The translations under genes were made by a program, and so were the position numbers. From positions 1 through 64,000 of the forward strand of contig JADJWL010000003.1 of NCBI GenBank assembly GCA_016716385.1: a DNA stretch of 64,000 nucleotides, read 5' to 3'. Source of the DNA: Bryobacterales bacterium (GTDB lineage Bacteria > Acidobacteriota > Terriglobia > Bryobacterales > Bryobacteraceae). Shown piece after piece: positions 19,463 through 27,880 of the stretch; the first letter of the stretch is position 1, and each line of letters opens with the position of its first letter. The notes below the pieces were generated by a model that did no database searches, was not told the origin of the DNA, and was given only the letters and a program-made list of their open reading frames with translations.

Positions 19463-21802
19463 CTAGTCGTTCCCCAGGACCAGGAATGCGGCCCAGTACC
19501 GCGGCTCGGAGCGCCAGTCGCCGAATTGCAGCATGTCTCGCTGGGCCGCTTGCAGGGCATCGGCCACGCGCCAGCCTGGGCCGGTTGGTGCGGAGCGCAG
19601 ATGGCTGTAAAACCGGGCGAAGAACACACCCGGCTCATCGGGTGTGGGCCACTGAGTCGCCAGGACCGCTCCGGCGCCTGCCATGAGCCAGGAGTGGGTC
19701 AGGCCCATTAAGCCCGTGCCGGGAGACGCGGCTGCCGTCCCGCTGCCGCAACCGTTCAGGACCACCAGACCGGGAGCGACGCGCCAGGCCGCGATCTCGA
19801 CGGGGCTGAGGAAGGTCACCGTCCCCCGGCCATCGCCGCTCAGAGCAATGAGGGCGTTGGCGTCGGCGGCGCTTCCCCGGACGACGTGTGCCGCTACATG
19901 GACGACGGACGGACCGGCCGCCAACGTTTGGCGCAGCAGCGGGGCATTCGCCGACGGTCCTTTCAGCAGCGTCGCCCGGCCACCCCAGGCGAGCGCCGCG
20001 GCCTCGATTTCTCTGCCGCTGCCGGGGAGCCGTGCGAACTCAGGCAAATCTCCGTCCGGCGCAGGGCCCCGCGCGCGAGGATCGGCCGCGTTGTAGATGG
20101 GATCGCCCAGGCCGACAAAGGGGCCGCCCCAGTCCGGGGGTGGGGACAAGGCCAGAGAGTACAGGGCCGCCGACGAAACGATCCGCAGCGAGACGGACTC
20201 CGCAAGGTAGCGTCCTCGTTCCTCGCGCAAGGCGGCAAACGGCACGTCGAAAAGAGGCGCGTCGAGCGATAGCAGCCAGCGCGGCTTCGACCGCTCCCCT
20301 GGCGCGATGCCCGCAAACAGCGTCGCGTAGAGGGCCGCCGCACGTTCCTCCAGATCGGTTCCGCCTGACAGGATCGCTTCGCGGAGGGCTGCGACGTTGC
20401 TCCCGAGTACGGCCGCGCCGGGCAATTTGTGAATCCGCAAGGAAGTGCTGGTGACGGTCCAGCGCCAGGTTTCGCTCTCCGACGGGGAGAAGCTGAACAA
20501 CACGGTGTCCGGTCCCAGCCGCTCCTGCACCCGCAGCAGAAGCCCGGAGGCCGTGTGGTCCGGAACCGGTTCGCCGCCGCCGGCTGCCCGCAGCAACCGC
20601 TCCCGGGCGCGGCGCATCGCCGCCCGGCCTTCATCTCCCGCCGCCCGCAGCATCGCGACCTCAGCCTCGCGCAGTGCGGCCAGAAGGGGCTCTTCTCCCG
20701 GGATGCCGCTTCCGGGACTCGCCAAGTGCGCCGCCAGGCTCACCGCGCGCGATTCCTCGATCGCTTCGAAACCTTCGCGCAGATGCGCGACACCGGCATA
20801 GCGGCGCGCGATGCGGTTCAATTGCACAGCGGCCGATTCCCGCGCAAACCGGCTGCCGGGAGTCCCAGCCCATTGGTTGCGCGCCAATTCGAGGGCCGTG
20901 CCGAAGTCACGCCGGGCGGCGCCCAGATCGCCCCCGGCCGCGCCGAGCCGTCCCCGAGCCTCATAGAAATGCAGGTTGGAGATCGAGGTCTGGCGGCTCT
21001 CCGCCAGGCCGACCGCGAGGTCAAGCAACCCCCGGGCACGACTGAAGTCGCCCCGTTCGAGCGCCAGAATCCCAAGATTGCGCAGCGACTGTTCGACCTT
21101 GGCCAGCCCATGGAGCTTTCGCAGCCGGTAGCCCGCCAGCAGGGCGGCTTCGGCCTGGTCCAGACGGCCGGCCTCCAGCAGACGCCCTCCGAGGTTGTCC
21201 CAGGCGCTGGCGGCCAAGTCCGTATCGCCCGCCAGGTCCGCCTCGGCCGCTCCTTCCGCCACCGCTTCCCATGCGCTTTCGAAGTTGCCCTGCTCCGCCT
21301 CAAGCAATCCCAACGTCACCAGGATGCGCCGGCGGCGCCCCTGCGTGTCCGGGGCCGGGCAGCCGGCGGCGCGCCGCGCTGCTTCAATCGCCGCCTCCTG
21401 ATCGCTCAAATGGCGGTAAAGTGAGGCCAGATTGCCGTCGACCGCGCACACTCCCGCGGCTTCGCCCAGGTTTTCCAGAGCCGTACGCGCGTTGAGATAG
21501 GAGACGAGGGCGTCGCGATATCGCTGGCGGCTGAATAACGTGTCGGCGCGGCCCCATTCGAACCGTGCCGCGTCCCGCGCCGCACGGCGTTCTACCGCGA
21601 GGCGGTGGCCCTCATCAAAGAGCGACATTGCCTCGCCGTAGCGAGCCGCTACCCGGTGTTCGGTCGCCAGGCGCAGCAACTCTTCCAAGTCAGCACTTCC
21701 TGAGGGATCGGACGGGGCGGACCACTCCGCACGCTCCTGCCAGCCTCCGCTCAGCAAAGCGGACAGAGCGACCACGCAACAGACCGTGATGACGGTTCGC
21801 AT
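19463..21802 (-). CDS. Secreted TPR-CHAT caspase-like protease
   Basis: A 779-residue protein. A signal peptide or anchor lies at about 1-20 (ITVCCVVALSALLSGG). TPR-like helical repeats run through about 35-370, and a C-terminal CHAT peptidase domain covers about 440-779. The catalytic dyad is visible as His639 (VVHVAAH) and Cys685 (VVLNGCGSG). CHAT peptidases cleave protein partners on a signal sensed by their repeats. This copy is fused to an operon with an ECF sigma and its anti-sigma factor, which makes the anti-sigma a natural candidate target. The signal sequence would put it outside or at the membrane, where the anti-sigma outer domain lies. This link is inference. Confidence 0.92.
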   Translation of the reverse strand: MRTVITVCCVVALSALLSGGWQERAEWSAPSDPSGSADLEELLRLATEHRVAARYGEAMSLFDEGHRLAVERRAARDAARFEWGRADTLFSRQRYRDALVSYLNARTALENLGEAAGVCAVDGNLASLYRHLSDQEAAIEAARRAAGCPAPDTQGRRRRILVTLGLLEAEQGNFESAWEAVAEGAAEADLAGDTDLAASAWDNLGGRLLEAGRLDQAEAALLAGYRLRKLHGLAKVEQSLRNLGILALERGDFSRARGLLDLAVGLAESRQTSISNLHFYEARGRLGAAGGDLGAARRDFGTALELARNQWAGTPGSRFARESAAVQLNRIARRYAGVAHLREGFEAIEESRAVSLAAHLASPGSGIPGEEPLLAALREAEVAMLRAAGDEGRAAMRRARERLLRAAGGGEPVPDHTASGLLLRVQERLGPDTVLFSFSPSESETWRWTVTSTSLRIHKLPGAAVLGSNVAALREAILSGGTDLEERAAALYATLFAGIAPGERSKPRWLLSLDAPLFDVPFAALREERGRYLAESVSLRIVSSAALYSLALSPPPDWGGPFVGLGDPIYNAADPRARGPAPDGDLPEFARLPGSGREIEAAALAWGGRATLLKGPSANAPLLRQTLAAGPSVVHVAAHVVRGSAADANALIALSGDGRGTVTFLSPVEIAAWRVAPGLVVLNGCGSGTAAASPGTGLMGLTHSWLMAGAGAVLATQWPTPDEPGVFFARFYSHLRSAPTGPGWRVADALQAAQRDMLQFGDWRSEPRYWAAFLVLGND

Positions 21803-21842
21803 TCGGAACCCGACCTTGCCATCCTGATTGGGAGATCCGCTG

Positions 21843-21889
21843 TCCTTTGGAGATAGCCCACTACGAAGAAAAGAACTATCTCCAAAGGA
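21843..21889 (-). promoter_or_regulatory. Perfect 14-bp inverted repeat in the CHAT leader
   Basis: Arms at 21843-21856 (TCCTTTGGAGATAG) and 21876-21889 (CTATCTCCAAAGGA) pair without mismatch around a 19-nt loop. It lies 41 nt before the CHAT start and after the tiny frame at 21991-22038. No T-run follows on either strand, so it is not a canonical terminator. It could be an operator for a dimeric regulator or an mRNA hairpin that controls CHAT translation. Confidence 0.7.
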
Positions 21890-21990
21890 TCTTAGCAGAT
21901 ACGAGAGAAATACTCCCGATCTCTTTTGCGGGTAGCATGTGTATTCGCGCGTCTGTGTGCGCGCCGGTGCGATAACCTACGTTTCGCGAG

Positions 21991-22038
21991 TTACATCCAC
22001 AGATCGAACGGCGGAATGATGATCGGATCTTCCGGCAT
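21991..22038 (-). CDS. 15-residue peptide ORF with strong ribosome-binding site
   Basis: Reads MPEDPIIIPPFDLWM then TAA. A GGAGG lies 9 nt before the ATG, one of the best Shine-Dalgarno sites in the window. It is on the CHAT strand, 188 nt before the CHAT start, with the perfect inverted repeat between them. A chance ORF of this length is easy to find, so the support is the ribosome site plus the leader position. It could be a leader peptide for attenuation, a secreted or sensed peptide, or a fragment. It has no recognised family. Confidence 0.4.
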   Translation of the reverse strand: MPEDPIIIPPFDLWM

Positions 22039-22090
22039 CTTTTTGGTCCTCCAGAGGTCCCCACGAGGAGAACCTCCTTGCGACCAAAGG

Positions 22091-22119
22091 GTAGAATGCC
22101 GCCGCGGTGCATTCTCTAC
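22091..22119. promoter_or_regulatory. Interrupted palindrome in divergent region
   Basis: AGAATGC (22093-22099) and GCATTCT (22109-22115) form a perfect 7-bp inverted repeat with a 9-nt centre; flanking GTA and TAC extend it after one bulge. It lies about 55 nt upstream of the tiny peptide frame and 210 nt before the plus-strand secreted-protein gene, so it could be an operator for either. The remaining 21803-22329 region shows no other gene; a weak G+C-rich stem lies at about 22240-22262. Confidence 0.35.
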
Positions 22120-22329
22120 TTTGCCGGGACAAGTTCCTGTTTTCAAAAGAGATGTCGACGGTGCGAGTCGTGTGACTGGGATGCGCGCTCTTGGCTCGGT
22201 TCAACGGGGACGGCGCCGCCGGAGCGAAATCCCCTCAAACGCGGGGGGGCCGTCTCCCCGCAAATCGCGCCGTATCGAGGTAAGTTATAAACTTTCTGGA
22301 CCGCACTGCCGATTTCCTACCCGGCTGAC

Positions 22330-23262
22330 ATGCGATCCATACTGTTGCGGGCAGCAACCGCCATCGCTTGTTCTATCGCCGGAGCGCAGGCGCCTCCCCA
22401 CCTCCCCACCTGGCTCGTCCCATACGCAGGCTCGACTGGAACGGTAACCGCTGTTTCGCGGAATCTCCTGGAACACAGCTACAAGACGCAGGCCAGAGCC
22501 AGCGACGTGCTCGCCCACTACCAGCGGATTTTCGGCGAGGCTGGCGTGCCCTGGACGCCGAACTTTGATGGGATTGGCACCTCTGCCCGCGCCAAGACGC
22601 CGGAATGCGACCTCCTGATCAAAGTGCAGGAGGAAGGCGCCGCCACGCTGACTCGCGTCAGTTGTGCCGCCGCCCAGGGGAGTGCTTCCCTGCCCGGCGA
22701 CTCGATTCCAGCCGTCCCGGCCGGAACGGCGCGGCGTTCCACCCCCCCGTCGCGGTACTCGGTGGCGGAGAGCCGTCGGGAGCATCGGGCACACATCGAG
22801 GCGACTCGGGCGGCGCGGGCGCGCCGGGCACAAAACCGGGCTGCCGGGCGACCGGATCTCCAGGCGTGGCCTCATGCCCCCGAGAACAATCCTCCGCCCT
22901 TGGTCTGGCCTGCCTGGCTGGTCAATATGAACCGGGCGCCACTCCAGCCGGCCCCGGGCGTGAACCAATCGAAGCGAGACTACCTGGAGGCCACCTTCGT
23001 CAGCCGCGACCCGATGACCTCGATTCACCTGTTCTACGAGGATCTCTTGAAGGCCAACGGATACCGGGTCCATAGCTCCGAGATCGCAACGGGTCAGACG
23101 CTCTCCGGCGTCATGCAGAATGCCGTGGGACATGTGGAGGGGTCGCACCACCCATATGACCTCAGCGGTCCCCGCACCGTCATCCGCGTGAACTTCCGGC
23201 GGACTCGCCTCAACGAGCCGATTCGCATCTCGATCCGGATGACAGCACACCCGCGGTTCTGA
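22330..23262 (+). CDS. Secreted protein with two related domains, unknown function
   Basis: A 310-residue protein with a signal peptide (1-19, ending AGAQA). Residues about 25-115 carry a domain with the pattern LAHYQRIFGEAGVPW...DGIG...ECDLLIKV. After a basic, Arg/Ala-rich linker, residues about 215-300 carry a similar arrangement (TSIHLFYEDLLKANGYRVHS). The next gene encodes a single copy of the first domain. No enzyme motif is visible. The pair is divergent from the CHAT operon. No clear Shine-Dalgarno site precedes the ATG, which is fixed by the signal peptide. Confidence 0.75.
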   Translation: MRSILLRAATAIACSIAGAQAPPHLPTWLVPYAGSTGTVTAVSRNLLEHSYKTQARASDVLAHYQRIFGEAGVPWTPNFDGIGTSARAKTPECDLLIKVQEEGAATLTRVSCAAAQGSASLPGDSIPAVPAGTARRSTPPSRYSVAESRREHRAHIEATRAARARRAQNRAAGRPDLQAWPHAPENNPPPLVWPAWLVNMNRAPLQPAPGVNQSKRDYLEATFVSRDPMTSIHLFYEDLLKANGYRVHSSEIATGQTLSGVMQNAVGHVEGSHHPYDLSGPRTVIRVNFRRTRLNEPIRISIRMTAHPRF

Positions 23263-23273
23263 GGCGGCAACCC

Positions 23274-23855
23274 ATGCGGATCCGGAGAGGCTCGATCGTT
23301 CTACTGGCTGTCTTAGCCGCCTTGGGATGCCGGGCGGCCCCAGTCGCCTGTCCCGGCTGGCTGACGCCGTACCCGGGCGCCGCGGCGGACGACCCGGTTG
23401 CCCGACCAACTTGGATCGAGATTTCATTCTCGGCCGCAGCGGGCATGGATGAGGTCGCGAGCCACTACCGGGGTCTGTTCGAAAGCCAGGGCATTCCCTT
23501 CGTCCTCAGGCCGGACGGATTGGGAGTCACGATTCGCGGACGGAGGGAGTGCGATCTGCTCATCGCGCTCCGGGAAAGCGGCGGGCGGATCAGCGGGCGG
23601 ATTACGTGCGCGGTCCTGCCGGACGCTTCCACTGCTGCAGCGTCCGCCGCCACCGCTCCAGCCGAGACGCCGAACCGCGTCGTGCGCCGACGCGAGCGAC
23701 CGGGTGGCAACATGGATGCCCACACGCGCAAGGTCCTCGAAGAAGGCGAGGCGGCGCATCGCAAGAGGATCCAGAAGCAGGCTGTCTTCGATGAACCCGT
23801 CCGGCCGAAGAGGAAGAAGCGTTCCGGCGAACCGGCAGCACCAGGGAATCAGTGA
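23274..23855 (+). CDS. Secreted single-domain relative of the preceding protein
   Basis: A 193-residue protein with a signal sequence (about 1-20, VLLAVLAALGC); a lipoprotein cysteine at 19 is possible, though the box is imperfect. The domain at about 45-120 repeats the neighbour's pattern (ASHYRGLFESQGIPF, DGLGVTIRGRRECDLLIAL). The C-terminal third is low-complexity, strongly basic and Ala-rich (VRPKRKKRSGEPAAPG). It starts 11 nt after the previous stop, so it is co-transcribed, and ends a few bases from the convergent oxidoreductase stop. Confidence 0.72.
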   Translation: MRIRRGSIVLLAVLAALGCRAAPVACPGWLTPYPGAAADDPVARPTWIEISFSAAAGMDEVASHYRGLFESQGIPFVLRPDGLGVTIRGRRECDLLIALRESGGRISGRITCAVLPDASTAAASAATAPAETPNRVVRRRERPGGNMDAHTRKVLEEGEAAHRKRIQKQAVFDEPVRPKRKKRSGEPAAPGNQ

Positions 23856-23859
23856 GCGC

Positions 23860-24894
23860 TCATAGACGAATGATGCGACCTTTTTCCGCCGAGTCACGGG
23901 CGGCAAGAACAATCTCACTCACCTTGTAAATGTCCTCCAGCGTCAGTGACCTCCTGGCTCTGTGGTAGACGCCGTTCAGGAAATCGACAAACAGCGACTG
24001 GCGTGCCGGCAAGTCGGAAACCTGCCTCGGCTTCTCTGTGCCGGTGACGAGAGTCAGCCCGGTCGCCATCTGGTACTCGATGACGCCCTTCGTCCCGACG
24101 ACACGCAACCGGTCATCGCCGTGGCTGGGCGCGGCCGCGGGACGCAGGTAGTCCATGTGTAGCAGGGCGACGCCGCCGTTGTCCAGCTTGAACAGACTGC
24201 CCGTGGTGTTCTCCATTTCGCCGTAATCCGGAAATCCGATGTGCGCCTGGTAGGAGACCGTTTCGGTGAACTCCCTGCCGCCCACGAAGCGCATCAGGTC
24301 GACCATGTGAATGCCGATGTAAGGGATCGCCCCGCCGAACGACTTCCGCTTCAGCATCCAGTCCGGTCGCTCCCCGAGCTGGTACGACTTCTGGGACTGC
24401 ATCTGCGCCACCTCGCCGATCGCGCCGCGGGCGACGAAATCGCGCATCGCGGCGTAGTGGCCAACGAAGCGCATCGGCAGCAGCATGGTCAAATCGACGC
24501 CGTTGTCCGCCACTGCCTTCTTGACGCGCGCCAAGTCCTCCGCTTCGATCGCCAGGGGTTTCTCGGCTACGATGTGGTGCTTGCGGCCGGCAGACTCGAC
24601 GATCTCCTGCGCCCGCGTATCCGTGCGCCCGCAGACGACGACGATATCGGGCTTCTCCTGGTCGAGCATCTTGCGGTAGTCGTCGTAGAGCTTCACTCCG
24701 TCGGGAAGTTTACGGGGGCGGGTCACCGTCGCGGCGACGAGGCGCACATCGGGCAGGCGGTCGAGCGGACCGAGGACCTCGCCGACGTGACCATCGGTCC
24801 CGACGATGACGACCCGGATCTGGCGAGGCAGGCGCAACAGGGGGCCGGCCGCGGCAGCGGCGAGCATCTGGCGGCGGGTGAAAGAAAACGGCAT
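23860..24894 (-). CDS. Exported Gfo/Idh/MocA-family oxidoreductase
   Basis: A 344-residue NAD(P)-dependent sugar dehydrogenase-like protein. It has a Tat signal (FTRRQMLAAAAAGPLL), a Rossmann start (RVVIVGTDGHVGEVLG), EKP at the substrate lysine region (HHIVAEKPLAIEAEDL), and a C-terminal beta domain (GGVALLHMDYLRPAAAP; GVIEYQMATGLTLV). Family members oxidise or epimerise sugars and inositols; the substrate is not predictable. The ATG at 24894 is preferred to the GTG at 24912 because it puts the twin arginines near the N-terminus. Convergent with the preceding gene. Confidence 0.9.
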   Translation of the reverse strand: MPFSFTRRQMLAAAAAGPLLRLPRQIRVVIVGTDGHVGEVLGPLDRLPDVRLVAATVTRPRKLPDGVKLYDDYRKMLDQEKPDIVVVCGRTDTRAQEIVESAGRKHHIVAEKPLAIEAEDLARVKKAVADNGVDLTMLLPMRFVGHYAAMRDFVARGAIGEVAQMQSQKSYQLGERPDWMLKRKSFGGAIPYIGIHMVDLMRFVGGREFTETVSYQAHIGFPDYGEMENTTGSLFKLDNGGVALLHMDYLRPAAAPSHGDDRLRVVGTKGVIEYQMATGLTLVTGTEKPRQVSDLPARQSLFVDFLNGVYHRARRSLTLEDIYKVSEIVLAARDSAEKGRIIRL

Positions 24895-24939
24895 ACCCGG
24901 ATTCTGTCCCACTCCGGGCGCCGCCGCAACCTCCGCGAG

Positions 24940-26199
24940 CTAAATCTTGGCGAAGTACAGCGCGACCGCGCGTTCGATATCGGACTTCGACACCGACACC
25001 GGCCGCTTCTCATAGCGGCTGATCGACCCCAGGATGTTGCAGATGTCGGTGGGATAGCAGGCGCGCAGTTCGGTGCGGCCGTCGGTCAGGCAGAGCTTGC
25101 GCAGGATCTCGCAGGTGTCCGGCGCGAGCTGGATGTTGCGCGAGGTGGCGACCCGGCGCAGGATTTCGTCGAAGACCTGGGAGGTGACCGGCTCGATGTA
25201 GATCTTGTTGTGGATACGGCGGAGGAAGGCCTCGTCGGCCAGGTCATTCGGATCGAGGTTGGTGGCGAAGACGACCATCACCTCGAACGGGATCTGGAAC
25301 TTGACGCCGTAGCGCAGTGACAGATAGTCGACGCGGCGGTCGAGCGGCACGATCCAGCGGTTCAGCAGGTCGCGCGGGGAGATCAACTGGCGTCCGAAGT
25401 CGTCAATGATGAAGATCCCGTTGTTGGCCTTCATCTGGAGGGGCGCCGAATAAATGCCCGACGCTTCGTCCAGGCGCAGTTCGACCATGCCCGGCACGAG
25501 TTCACCGCCCACCAGGATACATGGCCGGCGGCAAAGCACCCACCGCGGATCGATCTCCGATTCGTCGATATCGATGCGGTGGTGCACCACCGGGTCGTAG
25601 AGCGCAATGATCTGGCTATCCACTTCCACCGACCACGGCATCAGGATGGCGTCGTGGTAGAGCCGCAGCAGCCGCTCGGCGAGGCTCGTCTTGCCGTTCC
25701 CGGTGGGGCCGTAGAGGAAGATGGACGTCTGCGAAATGACAGCCGGACCGAGCTGGTCCAGCAGCTCGTCGGTCACGACGAGGTCAGACAGCGCATTCCG
25801 CAGCAGGCGGCGGTTCACGTCGACCTCGGCCGATTGGGTCTTGGTGGCGCGGTGGTAGTCCTTGAGCGACACCGGCGCCGGTCCCGCGTACTGGCAGAGC
25901 TGGAAACGTTCGGTCGCCAGTTGGCGCCCCGCTCCGGACAGGCTGATGGAGTAGTCGTTGCCCATCATGCCCTTTACTTCCACCAACTGCTGCTGGCGCA
26001 GGATGCGGAACAACTGGTCGACGACTGGGATCGAAAGCTTCAGGCTATTGCTGAGCCCGACCAGGTTGTTGGTGCCGTCGAGGGAAAGCCGCCGGACAAG
26101 CAGGTCGACCAGCAGGCTCTGCGGAACCCCCATGTCTTCCAGGCGTTCCGGGGCCGTGGGGGCAAAAGCGGGACGGATTTCACCAATCGCAGGTGTCAT
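24940..26199 (-). CDS. AAA+ ATPase with N-terminal winged helix
   Basis: A 419-residue cytosolic ATPase. Residues 25-100 look like a winged-helix or wHTH domain (LLVDLLVRRLSLDG...QLFRILRQQQLVEVKG). The AAA core has Walker A GPTGNGKT (164-171), Walker B GIFIIDDFG (261-269) and sensor 1 (VMVVFATNLDPNDL). It is divergent from a secretin gene with about 75 nt between the starts, so a role in assembling or controlling a pilus or secretion apparatus is plausible. It does not look like the GspE/PilB family, because those motifs are absent. Confidence 0.85.
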   Translation of the reverse strand: MTPAIGEIRPAFAPTAPERLEDMGVPQSLLVDLLVRRLSLDGTNNLVGLSNSLKLSIPVVDQLFRILRQQQLVEVKGMMGNDYSISLSGAGRQLATERFQLCQYAGPAPVSLKDYHRATKTQSAEVDVNRRLLRNALSDLVVTDELLDQLGPAVISQTSIFLYGPTGNGKTSLAERLLRLYHDAILMPWSVEVDSQIIALYDPVVHHRIDIDESEIDPRWVLCRRPCILVGGELVPGMVELRLDEASGIYSAPLQMKANNGIFIIDDFGRQLISPRDLLNRWIVPLDRRVDYLSLRYGVKFQIPFEVMVVFATNLDPNDLADEAFLRRIHNKIYIEPVTSQVFDEILRRVATSRNIQLAPDTCEILRKLCLTDGRTELRACYPTDICNILGSISRYEKRPVSVSKSDIERAVALYFAKI

Positions 26200-26275
26200 G
26201 ACAATCGTCTGGTCTATCGGCCGAAGTCAGGCGGAAGTTTAGCTGCACGTCCGGGACGCCGCCGGCGTCAATCGA

Positions 26276-27847
26276 TTGTTGGCACTACTCCGGACGGCCG
26301 CAGTCTTCTTCGTTTGCATCGCCTTATGGGCGGGCGAAGCGGACGACTATTACAAGCAGGGCCGGAGGGCGGAGAAGGCGGGCGAGATCGTGCAAGCCTA
26401 CCTGCTCTACTCCCGCGCCGCCGCCCTGGCTCCGGAGCGGACGCTCTACTGGCGCAAGAGCCAAGCCCTGCGCACCCGCGCCGCGACCCTGGCCAAGGTG
26501 ACGCCTGCGGTGTCCGCAGACCCGCTGCCCTTCTCCGGATCCTCCGCCCCTCCGGACCTGGCGTCGCCCAAGGAGATCGCCGCCGCGCGCGAGATGCTCC
26601 CGCCACCGCAACTGGAGCCGCAGGGCGACAGGCAGGGCCTGGACATGGAAGGCGACACCAAAATCCTGTATGAGAAGCTCGCCGAGGCCTTCGGGCTCGA
26701 CTGCGTCTTCGACGCCGACCTGCAGCCGGGACGTCCCAGCCGGCTGCGTCTCGAAGGAGCCTCCTGGCAGGATGCGACGCACGCCATTCAGTTGATGACG
26801 GGGACCTTCATCGAGCCGCTGGCGCCGAAGCTGTTTCTCGTCGTGCCGGACACCCAGCAGAAGCGCAACGAGGTCGAGACGCACGTCACCGTGACGGTGC
26901 CGCTGCCGGAACCGGTGTCGGTGGAAGAAGCCCAGGAGCTGGCTCGCGGGGTCCAGCAGGTGATGGAGCTGAAGCGCTTCGCCTTCGACACGCAGCGCCG
27001 CGTGGCGATCATGCGCGACCGGCTGTCCAAGGTGGTGCCCGCGCAGCAAGTGTTCGCAGATCTGTTGAGCTATCGCCCGCAAGTCGAAGTGGAAGTGAAA
27101 TTTATCGAGATCGCGCGCAGCCGCTTGCGGGAGCTCGGCGTTGGACTCCCCAACGATTTCCCTGTCTTTGCGCTGAACCCGGGACAGGTGGTCCAGGCGG
27201 CGGGATACGTGCTCCGCATCGGCGGGGGCGCGACCATGTTTGCCATCCCCATCGCGAACGGTTCGCTGATCGCGCGGCAGACCGATTCCCAGGCCAGCGT
27301 GCTGCTCCAGACGACCGTCCGCTCGCTGGACGGCCAGGCCGCGGACTTCCACGTGGGGGACCGCTATCCGATTCTCACCGCAGGCTTCTTCGGCCCGATC
27401 GACCCGAGCCTCGGCCAGCCCATCGCGCCCCCGCCGACTTTTCAGTTCGAAGAACTCGGCCTGGTGCTCAAAGTGACACCCCGGATCCACTACCGCGCCG
27501 TCACGATGGAAGTGGAAGCGGAGTTTAAAGTGCTGACGGGCCAGACTGCCAATGGCATTCCGATCATCTCGACCCGGAAGCTGACGTCCCACCTGCGGCT
27601 CGGCAATGGCGAGTGGGGTGCGTTGGGCGGGCTCATGTCAGTGCAGGAGGCGCGGACGCTCAGTGGAATTGCGGGTCTGTCCCAGGTTCCCGGGTTGAAC
27701 GCGCTGGTCAGCCGCCGCACCTCGGCCGACGATGAGCGCCAGGTCCTCATTCTCCTGCGCCCCACGGTTCTGGGTCCGTCCCGCGGCGAGATGCCGACCG
27801 AGACGTGGTGGGTCGGCAGCGAGACACGGCCGGTGGTTCCGCTGTAG
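26276..27847 (+). CDS. Secretin of type II/III secretion or pilus family
   Basis: A 523-residue outer-membrane secretin-like protein. It has a signal peptide (about 2-20, LLRTAAVFFVCIALWAG), TPR-like helices at about 23-75, STN/N-type domains at about 130-260 (GLDMEGDTKILYEKLAEAFG), and the secretin channel domain at about 270-500. The channel domain carries QVEVEVKFIEIARSRLRELG, SQASVLLQTTVRSLDGQAAD, VGDRYPILT and the C-terminal VPGLNALVSRRTSADDERQV gate region. It starts with TTG at 26276 (another TTG follows at once) and no ATG fits. No other secretion genes lie in the window apart from the divergent ATPase, so it looks like a lone secretin. Confidence 0.88.
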   Translation: MLALLRTAAVFFVCIALWAGEADDYYKQGRRAEKAGEIVQAYLLYSRAAALAPERTLYWRKSQALRTRAATLAKVTPAVSADPLPFSGSSAPPDLASPKEIAAAREMLPPPQLEPQGDRQGLDMEGDTKILYEKLAEAFGLDCVFDADLQPGRPSRLRLEGASWQDATHAIQLMTGTFIEPLAPKLFLVVPDTQQKRNEVETHVTVTVPLPEPVSVEEAQELARGVQQVMELKRFAFDTQRRVAIMRDRLSKVVPAQQVFADLLSYRPQVEVEVKFIEIARSRLRELGVGLPNDFPVFALNPGQVVQAAGYVLRIGGGATMFAIPIANGSLIARQTDSQASVLLQTTVRSLDGQAADFHVGDRYPILTAGFFGPIDPSLGQPIAPPPTFQFEELGLVLKVTPRIHYRAVTMEVEAEFKVLTGQTANGIPIISTRKLTSHLRLGNGEWGALGGLMSVQEARTLSGIAGLSQVPGLNALVSRRTSADDERQVLILLRPTVLGPSRGEMPTETWWVGSETRPVVPL

Positions 27848-27880
27848 ACGGAATCTGATAGAGTGTCGGGGTCGTCCCCG

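Noticed and set aside
21843..21889. The 14-bp inverted repeat as an intrinsic terminator
   Set aside because: No T-run after the stem on either strand and the position is in the leader, just before the CHAT start.
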